From contig UQHZ01000002.1 in NCBI GenBank assembly GCA_900541055.1, positions 1-64,000 on the forward strand: a stretch of DNA of 64,000 nt. The letters run 5' to 3'. The notes below the pieces were generated by a model, which had not been told where the DNA came from, did not search any database, and saw only the letters and a list, made by a program, of their open reading frames with translations. The stretch is from an uncultured Collinsella sp. (GTDB taxonomy: Bacteria > Actinomycetota > Coriobacteriia > Coriobacteriales > Coriobacteriaceae). A program made the translations under genes and the position numbers. Shown here piece after piece: positions 45,601 to 54,208 of this stretch (positions within the stretch are counted from its first letter, which is position 1; each line of letters opens with the position of its first letter).

Positions 45601-47015
45601 ACCGGGCCCAAGGTGAACTGCTCGGTCCAGTTGAGGTCGGTTTTTACTTGGAAGAGAGCCTTAATATTGCCAAACGCCGGATCGTTGTTGTTGCCCCAAG
45701 TTTTGCCAACCCAGTCGTAGGCGAGCGATCCGTACACCTGTGTGGCGATATCCATCGTAAACAGCAGCGTGCAATGGTGGCGAAGGAGCTTAGTGTTCCT
45801 TGGATCGGTGCCCGAACCGGCACTCATGCTTTTGTACTGATTCCACTTCCCCTCCATCTCGTCGAGGTAGCGGTTTGCCTGCTTGGCGCCCGACTCGCGC
45901 GGCGACTTCTTCCAGTATTCCGGATCCGGATTGCCCGAATCGTTCATGTAGCTGGCCGGTTTGTATCCGCCGCCAAACAGTACGTACCCGGCAAACGAGA
46001 AATCGAAGAGAATCGGAAACATGGGCATCCAGCAGACGAACTTGTTGCCGCCGATGCCGGGGAACGCCGCGGGGAAATCAAACGGAGTGATCTCTTGATC
46101 CATGGTGGTGGGGATGATGGTCGTTGAGCCCGATTCTGCCTTTGAGGCCGGTGCGGTGGCAACGGCCATGGGGGATGAGAGCGTGTAGGTTTTGCCCTGG
46201 TAGTCGAGCACAAAGCGCAGCTTGCATCCTTCCTCCAGAAGGCCCGAAGCTGCATCGAGGAACTTGTCTTCGAGTGTGAACGTCGCCAGATTATCCGAAC
46301 CCGATGCACTGGCCTTGACTTGGCCAATTTGCGTGACGGTTTCGGGCGAGCTACCCGTGGCGGGCATTACCTTGTTGATGCACAGCGTTGCCTGCCCGCC
46401 CTGCGGCAGATGGGCCTGCACGGTAAAGGCGTGCGTGTTGGGCTGGTCGTTTGCTGCTTCGTCCGCTGGCATTGCCATAAACGTGGCGTCGGCGTACTGG
46501 ATGTCCCATTCGTCGAATGTGAGCTGTCGAAAGTACGGCTCGCCGTCGGAAAGCGGACGTGTGGGTGCGGTAATGGCGGTGCCGCCCTGGATACGCGCAA
46601 GGGGAATCTCGACATCACGGTAGCCCGCCATGCTAATGGAGATACCGCCGTTAAAGTCGTACGCGTCGAGAAGCGTTGCCTCGTCTACGTAGCCTTCCGA
46701 AAGAGGCGCGACCTCAAAGATGGCCGTGCCTTCGTCATCGGTCGTGGCGGTGAGCCGCTTGCCTGTAGCATAGCGCGACGTGAGCGTGACCTGGACACCC
46801 GCGATGGGCATATTCTTGTTGGCGACGTCGACCACGACCACACCAAACATGGTGCGCGAGAGAACGAGCACCTTGAAGGGGTCCTCTTCGTCGGCATAGG
46901 CCGCGGTGGGCGCGAACGGCAATATGAAGGCGTTTGCGCTTCCCGGCACGCGAGGCAACATAATGCTCGCTAGCGAGGACGCTCCAGCAACAAGTAACGA
47001 ACGGCGATCAAGCAT
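42648..47015 (-). CDS. 1,455-residue Tat-exported surface protein
   Basis: The chosen ATG (GGGAG ahead) gives MLDRRSLLVAGASSLASIML, a twin-arginine signal with DRRSLL, ending near TAAYA. A carboxypeptidase-regulatory or CNA-like beta domain follows (FGVVVVDVANKNMPIAGVQVTLTS), then long regions of unknown fold, repeated beta motifs and a CARDB-like segment near residue 1250. The tail has a Gly/Ser-rich stretch, LAGTG, a hydrophobic segment (APLTAAAAALAAAGAG) and RR, resembling a sortase signal. It is probably a large cell-wall protein. Tat export suggests it folds or binds a cofactor before secretion. Confidence 0.75.
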   Translation of the reverse strand: MLDRRSLLVAGASSLASIMLPRVPGSANAFILPFAPTAAYADEEDPFKVLVLSRTMFGVVVVDVANKNMPIAGVQVTLTSRYATGKRLTATTDDEGTAIFEVAPLSEGYVDEATLLDAYDFNGGISISMAGYRDVEIPLARIQGGTAITAPTRPLSDGEPYFRQLTFDEWDIQYADATFMAMPADEAANDQPNTHAFTVQAHLPQGGQATLCINKVMPATGSSPETVTQIGQVKASASGSDNLATFTLEDKFLDAASGLLEEGCKLRFVLDYQGKTYTLSSPMAVATAPASKAESGSTTIIPTTMDQEITPFDFPAAFPGIGGNKFVCWMPMFPILFDFSFAGYVLFGGGYKPASYMNDSGNPDPEYWKKSPRESGAKQANRYLDEMEGKWNQYKSMSAGSGTDPRNTKLLRHHCTLLFTMDIATQVYGSLAYDWVGKTWGNNNDPAFGNIKALFQVKTDLNWTEQFTLGPVPFFLNVNPWVLAKLALAVGAHTHGSGAAFFKNISLDYSNTSGSFTIQIGLAVTFGAGVAGVASSAVRGAASLTLFIGYEKADGHQLPRLRVGADVDVDVILQFVMFKWTTKAWSGSWPTLLDSWNMSVNNANQYVLQRSELALGGDTPYTLDACFGATSNAEAGDVPQFIASATIVTNAELLACAEVVATPVNVVPIVRDWDQAVTRIELEADAESDDTGQVEHFVHALMEDDENAATMYAYTYIGQAKDAVADPNANSAGVSEDERGGIKPSSDNVLFPGVLSEAHMKLAMIAGVECLFRIASVRYGDNGRSRLVVHTKANGTWSAPMPVDFPLGFGEGDVERDGIFDYDFDVVEYTDGRENQDAYVLLVSGERRDGDDTLFDAASTSGILSVVRLRISNDVIRVVSHTSWRSISRGRLQEDGYHCLQCPRITVGKALVDGRLSGAYLHRRGTTAEKALGSEAEVALECFTLWSDVSGDSLTFRQVLRFPQAPSSIELGSPENINGKMVVPVAYETADGCGCASYAVIGQSIAGWGVMSPDATVPHAVPWPQHSGFLATVNEQLQHITWTRGASAFATQPVGAAGCGPASFSVSNNGRCALYVENTDGKVGQTYDEEGNPVAVMGKHFRIFASTLSGDLFTEPFVMCELDHPVDQITTFLTSGSMLSALATHIVSAEKSEAELHGIEVPLVACATPTGAVATSGAVVPGAAGESFMVTVRNDGNTLLTAGTIDLYREGSSQPFSSASIGFGVNARMASIYDPELAEDASANDMTHVKYTLETLGAHFATHPLVADSGNAVLAPGCTAQFRMSFAIPESWSDEVGKRVTLYAKARNLVALDPVTLEEIRPGANSALGAVLHELHVPDAACERSEVQVGVYDSADTTGLHDAPMTADGGGGSSGGGTDKGGDSGGSSSSSGKDHGNNKRPGKAGALAGTGDVNAPLTAAAAALAAAGAGRVAYSARRTALETDTAGEVNSDRSR

Positions 47016-47172
47016 CTTGGGCTCCCATCCCGCAGGTATCGGTGGAAATAATCCAATTTTGCGAGAAGGCGCCTCGTGGCGGTAGTGCCGTTCGATGACC
47101 AAAATGTCCAATTTGAGCGCGCGAAAGCGTCAGACCCCTGGAGCGCTTTCGATACGACGGACAGTCTGGCCG

Positions 47173-48177
47173 CTAGCGCAACATGTGGGCGACCAGCTCG
47201 GCGCGTGTGCCGATGCCAAGCTTTGCGTATACGCCGGATAGGCGGTTTTTAACGGTGCCCGGCGATACTCCCATATGGCGTGCGATTTCGGCGTTGGTCC
47301 ATCCGCGGCAGGCGAGCATGGCCATGGTGAATTCCGTGGTCGTTAGATCGTCGGCCACGTCCTCGCCCGAATCGGGGTTGTGGATGCGCCGCCAGCCGTA
47401 GCTGAAGCGGTACGTGATCTCGATGATGCGCGCGAAGTCGTCAGGGTATTGCGTTTTTAGGCACGCCTCGATGAGCCCCTGTAAAAGGCCGTGGTGCTCG
47501 CCAATGAGCTCGATAAGGCCGTCGGGGCACGCAATGTTCCAAGCGGCTCCGAAGTGCGTTTTTGCGGCGTCGATGTCCTTGAGGCTCATGCATGCCATAG
47601 AAGCCGACAAGTGCAGGAATAGCTCCGAGATGGGATAGCTTCCCTGTTTCATGATCAGGGCGTTTTCTGCCATGCCGAGACTGCGGCCATATTCGCCGCG
47701 CAGGTACAGGGCATGCGCCATCACGTAGCTGGCGAACAAGCGCAGACCTTCGGGCAGATGCGCCGCAAGCGGATAAAACTCTTCGGCGGAATACGGGGAA
47801 GGCAAGTGCAGCAGGACGCTCGCGGCGGAGGCGAACAGGATATGCATGGCGTGGACGGCAGGCGATTCCTCGTCAGGTGGCGTATCGAGGATGCCCGCAA
47901 GGCAACGGCGGGCATCGGCGATACGGTTGAGCGACAGACTGGCATATCCGCAGATAAAGCATGCGGAATAGCGCAGTGCGGGGTCGGTGGCGTCAAGATA
48001 GGGGCGTGCTGTCTCGGCGGCGAGCGTGGCCTGTCCGCGAAAGTACAGCGCTTCTGCCGTGGCGATGGTGCGTGAATCGGGGTCGGAAATGCCTGCAACC
48101 GCAGCGTCAATCTGGCCCGGCACAAAGGCAGTGCACATCAACGGCATGGGAATGCGCGGGTAGCCATCGCAGTCCAT
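47173..48177 (-). CDS. LuxR-type regulator with TPR-like sensor region
   Basis: The 334 residues have helical, TPR-like repeats in the first 250 and a C-terminal LuxR helix-turn-helix (TTEFTMAMLACRGWTNAEIARHMGVSPGTVKNRLSGVYAKLGIGTRAEL). There is no receiver domain. The ATG at 48177 has GGGAGA ahead. It lies 157 bases upstream of the giant surface protein on the same strand and is the obvious candidate for its control. Confidence 0.82.
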   Translation of the reverse strand: MDCDGYPRIPMPLMCTAFVPGQIDAAVAGISDPDSRTIATAEALYFRGQATLAAETARPYLDATDPALRYSACFICGYASLSLNRIADARRCLAGILDTPPDEESPAVHAMHILFASAASVLLHLPSPYSAEEFYPLAAHLPEGLRLFASYVMAHALYLRGEYGRSLGMAENALIMKQGSYPISELFLHLSASMACMSLKDIDAAKTHFGAAWNIACPDGLIELIGEHHGLLQGLIEACLKTQYPDDFARIIEITYRFSYGWRRIHNPDSGEDVADDLTTTEFTMAMLACRGWTNAEIARHMGVSPGTVKNRLSGVYAKLGIGTRAELVAHMLR

Positions 48178-48834
48178 CTTCCATCTCCCAACAGCTGGCA
48201 ACTATAGCGACAATTGTACTCCTGTTGCTCGGGACTGGAATTGTTGGGCATTGCCTACGATTATGTCGAACGCATAAAGGAAGAGTCTATTGGCGATGCT
48301 CTCAAGGTGGCTACCGAAGCCAAGCTGACCTCGATATTAGGAAAAATTGCCACCCCTGCAAAAAGCTCTGTCGCAGTGATGGGAAACGCATCTTCTGGGC
48401 ATTCCGGCGTCTCCAGCTAGCGCTGGACTGCTGCTGTCGCCTGCGCGTTGGCGAGCGGGGCGTGGGGACCGTCCGGCGACCAGCGGTGACGGGCGAGCCC
48501 TGCCGCGTGCGTGGGCCTCCATCGGCGTAGACCCATGACCCCTATGGCATCGGAGAAGTCCACCATCGCGTCCAGGACCTTACCGTCCGGCACGCCCAGC
48601 CTAGCGGCTCCCTTGAACCCAAGGTTGAAGGGGGGTGTTGTACAGGGCATATGGGGCCGAGTGGAAGTGGATCAAAAGAGCGTTACTTGACGTTTCATGC
48701 ATAATGCCAACCGCCCCGCGATATCACGTTCGCAGCGCGCAGGGGCCGGAGAATCTTCGCGATGAGAGTTGACGTCTAATACCTTGCATCGTATAGTGTG
48801 TATAGCATAGTATATGACGAGAGGAGGTGTGCGG
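48178..48834. other. 650-base gap with possible gene remnants
   Basis: Two short open frames look protein-like but have no start signals: one on the plus strand at about 48235-48400 (LLGIAYDYVERIKEESIG) and one on the minus strand at about 48620-48420 (FNLGFKGAARLGVPDGKVLD). I recognise neither. The stretch is probably decayed DNA. The promoter of the PadR gene should lie in 48760-48825, where AT-rich sequence with TATAGTGTGTATAGCATAGTATATGA is seen in two parts. Confidence 0.3.
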
Positions 48835-49155
48835 ATGGAGGCACAGATGAAGCGCGGCTTCCTGGAGGCCTGCGTGCTCGCGGCCGTCTCCGGCGAGGAG
48901 TCCTACGGCTACCAGATTGTGAAGGACGTACCGGCGAGCATGGGGCTCACGGAGTCGACGCTCTACCCGCTGCTCAAGCGCCTGGAGAAGGCCGGATGCA
49001 TCACGGCGCGCTCCGCCGAGCACAACGGGCGGCTGCGCCGGTACTACCGCATCACGGACGACGGGCGAGCGCGCATCGAGGAGTTCCTGGCCGAGTGGCC
49101 GTCCGTACGGGAGATTTACGCATACGTTGAGGAGGCGCACCATGACGCGCGATGA
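48835..49155 (+). CDS. PadR-family transcriptional regulator
   Basis: The 106 residues start MEAQMKRGFLEACVLAAVSG, then GEESYGYQIVKDVPASMGLTESTLYPLLKRLEKAG, the PadR winged helix with its strand-turn-strand wing. GGAGG precedes the ATG. It overlaps the DUF1700 gene by 14 bases. PadR/DUF1700 pairs usually form autoregulated envelope-stress operons. Confidence 0.88.
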   Translation: MEAQMKRGFLEACVLAAVSGEESYGYQIVKDVPASMGLTESTLYPLLKRLEKAGCITARSAEHNGRLRRYYRITDDGRARIEEFLAEWPSVREIYAYVEEAHHDAR

Positions 49156-49765
49156 GTTCCTGGGCCGGCTGGGCGAGCTGCTCTCCTGCCTTCCGGCCGA
49201 GCAGGTGGAGGAGACCAAGGCTTTCTACGCGGAGGCCATCGCCGACCGCATGGAGGACGGTATGAGCGAGGAGGAGGCCGTGGCCGCCATGGGCACGCCC
49301 GGCGAGGTGGCGGAGGCCACGCTCGACGACCTGCCCGCCGTGCCGCGCGCAATCGCGAGGACGCGCCGGCGCAGCACCGCGCTGCTGTGGGTGCTGGCCA
49401 TCGTGGGCTCCCCGGTGTGGGTGCCGCTGCTCGCCGCCTTCGCCGCCGTGGCCGTCACGGTCTATATCTGCATCTGGGTGCTGGCGCTCTGCGTGTGGAT
49501 CGTCGCGGCGGCACTCGGGGGCGCGGGCATAGTTGGGCTCCTGCTTGCCGTAAGCGGCGTCACCATCGGCCACTTCCCGTACGCCCTCGCCTCGGCGGGC
49601 GTGGGGCTCGGCCTCGTCGGCGTGGCTCTCTTCGTTGGTGCTGGCGCTTGGGCCGCCTCAAAACAAATTGCGCGCCTCTCGGCGCTCTGGGCGAGGAAGG
49701 CCGCCTCGCCCTTCTGGAAGAACAGGGGCGAGAAAGGCGGCGCTGCCGCGCACCTCGCAGCGTAG
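49142..49765 (+). CDS. DUF1700 membrane protein
   Basis: The 207-residue protein has the N-terminal motif MTRDEFLGRLGELLSCLPAEQVEETKAFYAEAIADRMEDGMSEEEAVAAMG shortened in many families to the 'HAAS' signalling domain, then three or four membrane segments (about 80-180). It is the usual partner of PadR. AGGAGG precedes the ATG. It probably signals or scaffolds at the membrane. Confidence 0.82.
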   Translation: MTRDEFLGRLGELLSCLPAEQVEETKAFYAEAIADRMEDGMSEEEAVAAMGTPGEVAEATLDDLPAVPRAIARTRRRSTALLWVLAIVGSPVWVPLLAAFAAVAVTVYICIWVLALCVWIVAAALGGAGIVGLLLAVSGVTIGHFPYALASAGVGLGLVGVALFVGAGAWAASKQIARLSALWARKAASPFWKNRGEKGGAAAHLAA

Positions 49766-49780
49766 AAAGGAGTGAGTACC

Positions 49781-50035
49781 ATGACCAGCGCGAAGAAGAT
49801 CTACCTCGCCGTGGCGGGCGGGCTCGTTGCCGCGGGTGTTGTCCTCGCGGGCATTGGCTTTATCGCTTCGGGCTTCGACCCGGCCGTGTTCACAACCCAC
49901 ATCGACACGCGCGACAGCACCATCGTGCTCGGCGGCGTCGAGGTGGACGAACACGAGAGTATCCCGTTCATCAGCCAGCTCGCCAATCTGGGCGAGATCG
50001 ACACCTCCGGCGTCGCGGATCCCGCCGCGCCCTAG
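49781..50035 (+). CDS. short membrane protein, possibly truncated DUF4097 gene
   Basis: The 84 residues begin MTSAKKIYLAVAGGLVAAGVV with one membrane segment, and end after IDTSGVADPAAP. In related operons this position is held by a longer protein with a DUF4097 beta-repeat domain. Here the reading stops early, and the following 160 bases look degenerate. AAAGGAG is 8 bases before the ATG. Truncation is inferred from context. Confidence 0.5.
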   Translation: MTSAKKIYLAVAGGLVAAGVVLAGIGFIASGFDPAVFTTHIDTRDSTIVLGGVEVDEHESIPFISQLANLGEIDTSGVADPAAP

Positions 50036-50196
50036 GCGCAGCGAGCCCGGGCGCTCTGCCCGCCAAGCTGCGTAAGCCGGCGAAACCCGAACCTCAACCT
50101 CTACGCAACTGGCCCCAAGCCTGCGCCGATTCGCTCTCAGCGCCGCGCGGGGGCCCGTGACGCATGCCCAAAAAGGTACGAGGAGAAAGGAACGCG

Positions 50197-50292
50197 ATGA
50201 CGACAACCACGCCCTTCCGCCTTCACGGGGTCACGCAGGACCGGAAGCGACTGGGCCGTGCGGTGGGGCTGTGCTTGGATTGGCTACACTGA
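50197..50292 (+). pseudogene. 31-residue start of a broken gene
   Basis: AGGAGAAAGG is followed by an ATG frame reading MTTTTPFRLHGVTQDRKRLG and ending at TGA 50290-50292. The ribosome site is strong but the product is very short. It may be the start of a fourth operon gene (often a PspC protein) cut by a rearrangement. Confidence 0.35.
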
Positions 50293-50448
50293 TATGGACA
50301 GTTCCGTGAGGGGCGCGAGAGACGGGACTCTGGGGAGATCTTCGAGGAGGAGTGTCTCGACTGGAAACGCGGGTTCAGTGGAGCAGGAACCTAATCTCTG
50401 TCTCTCTTGCTTTTTTGATTTGTTGAGAAGCCGGCATTTGGGGGCATT

Positions 50449-51132
50449 TTGGATAGCGAACAGTTCAAACAAGAAGCTGAGAAAATAGAACAAAGCCTGA
50501 GTGCCTTGAGAGTCGCCGAGCGCAATGCAGTGATTCCCTTCATGAACGGCGACTTTACCCAATGGGATCTATATCTGGCATCCTCCTCTGAGTATGCGAT
50601 GAGACTGATAGACGGATTCATCTCCATGCTCGAGTCGAGGAATCTTGTTTGCGTCGCCCAGCTTCTCCGCGCACAGGTTGGAGTCTGCCTGCGGACATTC
50701 GCATTATTCGCCGCCGAAGACCAGGATGACTTTCTCAAGCAGGTGTTTCAAGGTGTGCCTGTGAACAAGCTGAAAGATTTCTCGGGTGAGAAGATGTCCG
50801 ATGGAAGACTTCAAGACTTACTCGAGAAGTTCGATCCAAAGGTAAAAGATGTATACAAGGTGACGTCTGGATTCGTCCACTTCTCCATTGATATTCTGCC
50901 GAGCATGGGTGTGCCTGGGGAGGGCTATGAGGTCGAGTTTAATTTTGGAGCCGAGCCCAACGAGAGAAACAATGCGCCTCTCGTGGAATGCGGCAAGGCG
51001 TTCTGCCACTATGTCGACCTGCATCTCCAGATGCTCCATAAGGTGATTGCTTCGGATGAATGGTATGCCGATCGATTCCGTATCGATTCCGATGGTCCTG
51101 CAGACGAGGCCTCGAAAAGCGAGAAGGTGTAG
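50449..51132 (+). CDS. uncharacterised protein of an inserted module
   Basis: The 227 residues start at a TTG with GGGGG ahead (MDSEQFKQEAEKIEQSLSAL). The protein is soluble and mostly helical, with LLRAQVGVCLRTFALFAAEDQ and VYKVTSGFVHFSIDILPSMG motifs reminiscent of helical HEPN-like or DUF5677-type proteins, but I cannot confirm either. Base composition is lower in GC than its neighbours. It lies directly behind the broken operon, so it may have arrived with the event that broke it. Confidence 0.55.
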   Translation: MDSEQFKQEAEKIEQSLSALRVAERNAVIPFMNGDFTQWDLYLASSSEYAMRLIDGFISMLESRNLVCVAQLLRAQVGVCLRTFALFAAEDQDDFLKQVFQGVPVNKLKDFSGEKMSDGRLQDLLEKFDPKVKDVYKVTSGFVHFSIDILPSMGVPGEGYEVEFNFGAEPNERNNAPLVECGKAFCHYVDLHLQMLHKVIASDEWYADRFRIDSDGPADEASKSEKV

Positions 51133-51359
51133 GTCGAACGCATTGACGCTGCCTTGACAGCATCCCGATATGATAACGAATGGGAGGTTCCCTGCGAAAT
51201 GTGCGCCTCTGTATATTCTCGCTAGGACGCCCTCGACCGATAAGGCATCGTTGAGTTCAATTTGAGTTCAGCTCGGGTGCCTGAAAATCGCCCAACTCTG
51301 ATAAAAGGGGAGACGACGGTACACCACGTAGACGAGAGGCTATGGAAGTGCACGATTTG

Positions 51360-51659
51360 ATTATATTGGCGCGCTAAACCGCCCCGCTGCCCAACTTGAA
51401 CTCCGCTCACGCGTGTATGGGGCTGCGAGAGGTAACGGCCTGCGGCCTCCTTTGTGTGCTCGATGATATCTTCGAGCATGCCGGGCATGGCGGAGACATT
51501 CGCTGCAATCCAGCCGTGTTCAAGCGCCGTTTCGGATAGGAGCGAGAGGGGGGCTGTCTTGCCCGTTTCCCTTGCACCCGTAAAGATGGTTGACAGTTTG
51601 GGGCCTCCCGTGTCTTTAGCTTTTACCGCGCTAGATGCCTCATGGAAACTGTTGGACTT
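51360..51659 (-). pseudogene. AAA ATPase fragment
   Basis: A minus-strand frame reads STIFTGARETGKTAPLSLLS with a complete Walker A (GARETGKT), then HGWIAANVSAMPGMLEDIIEH and RVSGVQVG, the start of an AAA ATPase like those common in this lineage. There is no start codon with a ribosome site and nothing of the Walker B or C-terminal part. Confidence 0.6.
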
Positions 51660-51714
51660 TAATCAGACAGACCCAGCATGTCGTTTTCCTCCATGAGGAC
51701 ATCGGCTAAAACCG

Positions 51715-52130
51715 CAACACCTATGCTTGTTTAAGCAAACCTCCTGATAGTCGTGGAGCTGCTGTAGCCCGACATGCAGGAGATCGCTCGGCTTAAACAC
51801 CGGATGCCGCATCCGCGAAACGAGTTGCGGTGCACCCTGTTCCAAAAGGCTGCCAAGTACCATGGCGTGAGCGTTGGGGTAGCCATCATTCAGCGTGGAT
51901 ACATCCGGATGCGCATAGATCCAGACGATTCCAACGTTCTCGTATTTCCCGTGCAGGTAATCGAAGAGGGCAAGCGACACCATACAGTTGCCGCCGACGG
52001 TCACGACTCTGTCGGGGTTTTCTGCCGTAAGCTTCCTCTGCGCATCCTGAATCCCCGCCAGGACTTCGTCCTCGGCATAGATGCGAACTGTCTCCCATTT
52101 CTCATGTCCAAGTTTTGGGACGCGTTTCAC
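51715..52130 (-). pseudogene. arginase-family fragment
   Basis: The frame contains DRVVTVGGNCMVSLALFDYL, VGIVWIYAHPDVSTLND and KPSDLLHVGLQQLHD, which follow the arginase/agmatinase pattern. Key metal ligands are altered: the usual GGDH is GGNC and DAHxD is YAHPD. Both ends are missing. It is probably a decayed gene. Confidence 0.6.
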
Positions 52131-52160
52131 AATGTCGAGTGGGATTCCTGGACAGTCGGA

Positions 52161-53300
52161 TCACGTGGTGGCCCCCTTTGAGAGGGTCACGAGCATCACG
52201 GTCCCGTTCTCGGAACTTGCTTCGACCTCTACCGTGCCACCGTGAAGCGCTGCAATCTCCCAAACGAGCGCTAGCCCGAGTCCTGCGCCGCCGTATGCCC
52301 TGCTGCGGGATTTGTCTAGACGAAAGAACGGTTGGAAGATGCTCTCACGGTACTGCTTGGGTATTCCCGGGCCCTGGTCCTCGACTCGCAGGAACACGTG
52401 GCTGTCGTTGTCGCGGATGGAGACGATAACGCTCGAGTCGGTGCGGCTATAGCGGATAGCGTTTTCGGCCAGGTTAAACACCAGCCGATAGAGGAGCGTG
52501 TCGCTCCCGATTACTAGAGCGTCTCCAGCACAATTGAGGGCTATGCCCTTATTTTCGGCAAGTGGCGCAAGGTCGGTGAGGACCTCTTCGGACAAGGGGC
52601 CAAGCTCCACATCGTCCTCGCAAGGAACGCTGCGGAGCTCACTCATCTCGAGCAATACCTTGGCCATTCGAGACATGCGCTCGGTTTGTTCTTGTAGCAG
52701 GCCGAGTAGCTCGGCTGTTTCGGGTTGCAAACCGGGGTGCTCGGAGATGAATAGTTCAATCTGTGCTTGCATAAGGGCGAGCGGGGTGCGCAGCTCGTGT
52801 GCGGCGTTGCCGGTAAACTGACGCTGTGCAGAGAACCCTTCGCCAAGACGGGCGATCATGTCGTTGAAAGAGGCGCTGCATCGTTGTAGCTCGATGGGCG
52901 CATCTTCACTGAGCCTGATTTCGCTTAGGTTGTCAGGCTGCACACGCTCGACCTGGGCCGCAAAAGCCCGTAGCGGTTTGAGTGCACGGCCGCTCACAAA
53001 GTATGCCAGCGCGCCGCCAAGGAGTGTGACTCCAGCCGTGATGTACCAGGCTGTCGTGCCAAAAGACTCCTGTGCGTCGTTTACGACGATCGTGACCTCG
53101 TCATCGAGGCTCTCCTTCGTTGGGTCAAACGCCTGAGGTGCATCTACGCCGGCTGCGCTAAGGGCCGAGATGTCGCTGCCGATAGCATCCATGTAGCGCA
53201 TGCCCGTATAGCCGACCAGACAGTTCGTCAGCACGCATGCCGCACACGTCAGCAGTGCCGTCATAATCGTTATGCGCCATTGCAGCGAAAGCCTTTTCAT
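52161..53300 (-). CDS. sensor histidine kinase
   Basis: The 379 residues have membrane segments near 10-30 and 84-103, a short outer loop (about 50 residues), HAMP, H-box NAAHELRTPL with His168, and an ATPase domain with N (NLAENAIRYS), G1 (EDQGPGIP) and G2 (GGAGLGLALV) boxes. It overlaps the response regulator by 4 bases. Being divergent from the redox cluster at 54062, it may respond to envelope redox state. Confidence 0.88.
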   Translation of the reverse strand: MKRLSLQWRITIMTALLTCAACVLTNCLVGYTGMRYMDAIGSDISALSAAGVDAPQAFDPTKESLDDEVTIVVNDAQESFGTTAWYITAGVTLLGGALAYFVSGRALKPLRAFAAQVERVQPDNLSEIRLSEDAPIELQRCSASFNDMIARLGEGFSAQRQFTGNAAHELRTPLALMQAQIELFISEHPGLQPETAELLGLLQEQTERMSRMAKVLLEMSELRSVPCEDDVELGPLSEEVLTDLAPLAENKGIALNCAGDALVIGSDTLLYRLVFNLAENAIRYSRTDSSVIVSIRDNDSHVFLRVEDQGPGIPKQYRESIFQPFFRLDKSRSRAYGGAGLGLALVWEIAALHGGTVEVEASSENGTVMLVTLSKGATT

Positions 53301-53971
53301 TCGCTATCCTCCATAACGTAGCCCTCTCCAATCCGATTGCGAATCGGGTCGTATCCCAAAGCGCTGCGTAGCTTTTTGCGGAGTGACGAGATGTGAACGC
53401 GGATTGCGTTGCTAAAGCTGTTCACGCTGCTATCCCAAACGTGCTCGATAAGCTCCTCTTGACTTACCGGACGCCCCTGATTAAGCATCAGGTATTCCAA
53501 GATTCCCGTTTCCTTGCGCGTAAGAGATAAAGCCTCGCTGTCCACGGAAGCGATGCGCGCCTTGGTGTCAAAGCGGAGCTTTCCGCAGGTTAATACTATG
53601 TCGCTTTGTGCAAAGCGCCTGAGGGTAAGGCTGCGGATCCTTGCCGCAAGCTCGTCAAGATGAAACGGCTTGGTAAGGTAATCGTTGGCGCCGGCATCGA
53701 GTCCGGCGACCTTGTCGGCGACCTCGCCGCGTGCGGACAGAATCAGTACCTTGGTCTCGCAGTCGGTTTTCCTAAGTTCCCTGAGCACGGTCATGCCATC
53801 GATACGGGGAAGGTTGAGGTCGAGTACCACGAGGTCAAAGACTTCGACGCCCAGCAGGTCGAGCGCCTCCTGTCCGTCGTGGCAGCAGTCGACGCTGTAC
53901 GCCAAGTTTCGCAAGCTGCGCGCGATTGCATCGCACAGCGCTCGCTCGTCTTCGACGATCAAAATACGCAT
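53297..53971 (-). CDS. OmpR-family response regulator
   Basis: The 224 residues have phospho-acceptor Asp51 (LDLNLPRIDG), Lys in LTKPF and a winged-helix output domain (LSLTRKETGILEYLMLNQGRPVSQEEL...RIGEGYVME). The ATG with GGAGA ahead is chosen; a start six codons earlier is possible. It is divergent by 90 bases from the redox cluster, which it probably controls. Confidence 0.9.
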   Translation of the reverse strand: MRILIVEDERALCDAIARSLRNLAYSVDCCHDGQEALDLLGVEVFDLVVLDLNLPRIDGMTVLRELRKTDCETKVLILSARGEVADKVAGLDAGANDYLTKPFHLDELAARIRSLTLRRFAQSDIVLTCGKLRFDTKARIASVDSEALSLTRKETGILEYLMLNQGRPVSQEELIEHVWDSSVNSFSNAIRVHISSLRKKLRSALGYDPIRNRIGEGYVMEDSE

Positions 53972-54061
53972 AACAGTCTCCTTGCACATTCCAAATCGCG
54001 CTTAACACGGATTTTATAGTCGATATGGTCCAATGGTCGCGTAACGAAAGGAGTGGTCAGG

Positions 54062-54208
54062 TTGTTCAAAGCGGTAAAGCCCGTGGTACAGGTCGCTTTG
54101 TTGATCGTCGGAATTGCCATGATGTGCTTTGGTGTTATGCGTGGCGAGGCGGATGCCGTGCTGGCCAAAGCGATTAGGCTGTGCTTGGAGTGTATCGGAA
54201 TTGGATAA
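54062..54208 (+). CDS. CD1871A-family CXXC peptide
   Basis: The 48-residue protein (TTG start, AAAGGAG 8 bases ahead) has one membrane segment (VVQVALLIVGIAMMCFGVMRG) and ends in KAIRLCLECIGIG, the CXXC tail that defines the CD1871A family. Its stop overlaps the next gene by 8 bases. The family is found next to membrane polyferredoxins; a role in thiol or electron transfer is inferred. Confidence 0.8.
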   Translation: MFKAVKPVVQVALLIVGIAMMCFGVMRGEADAVLAKAIRLCLECIGIG

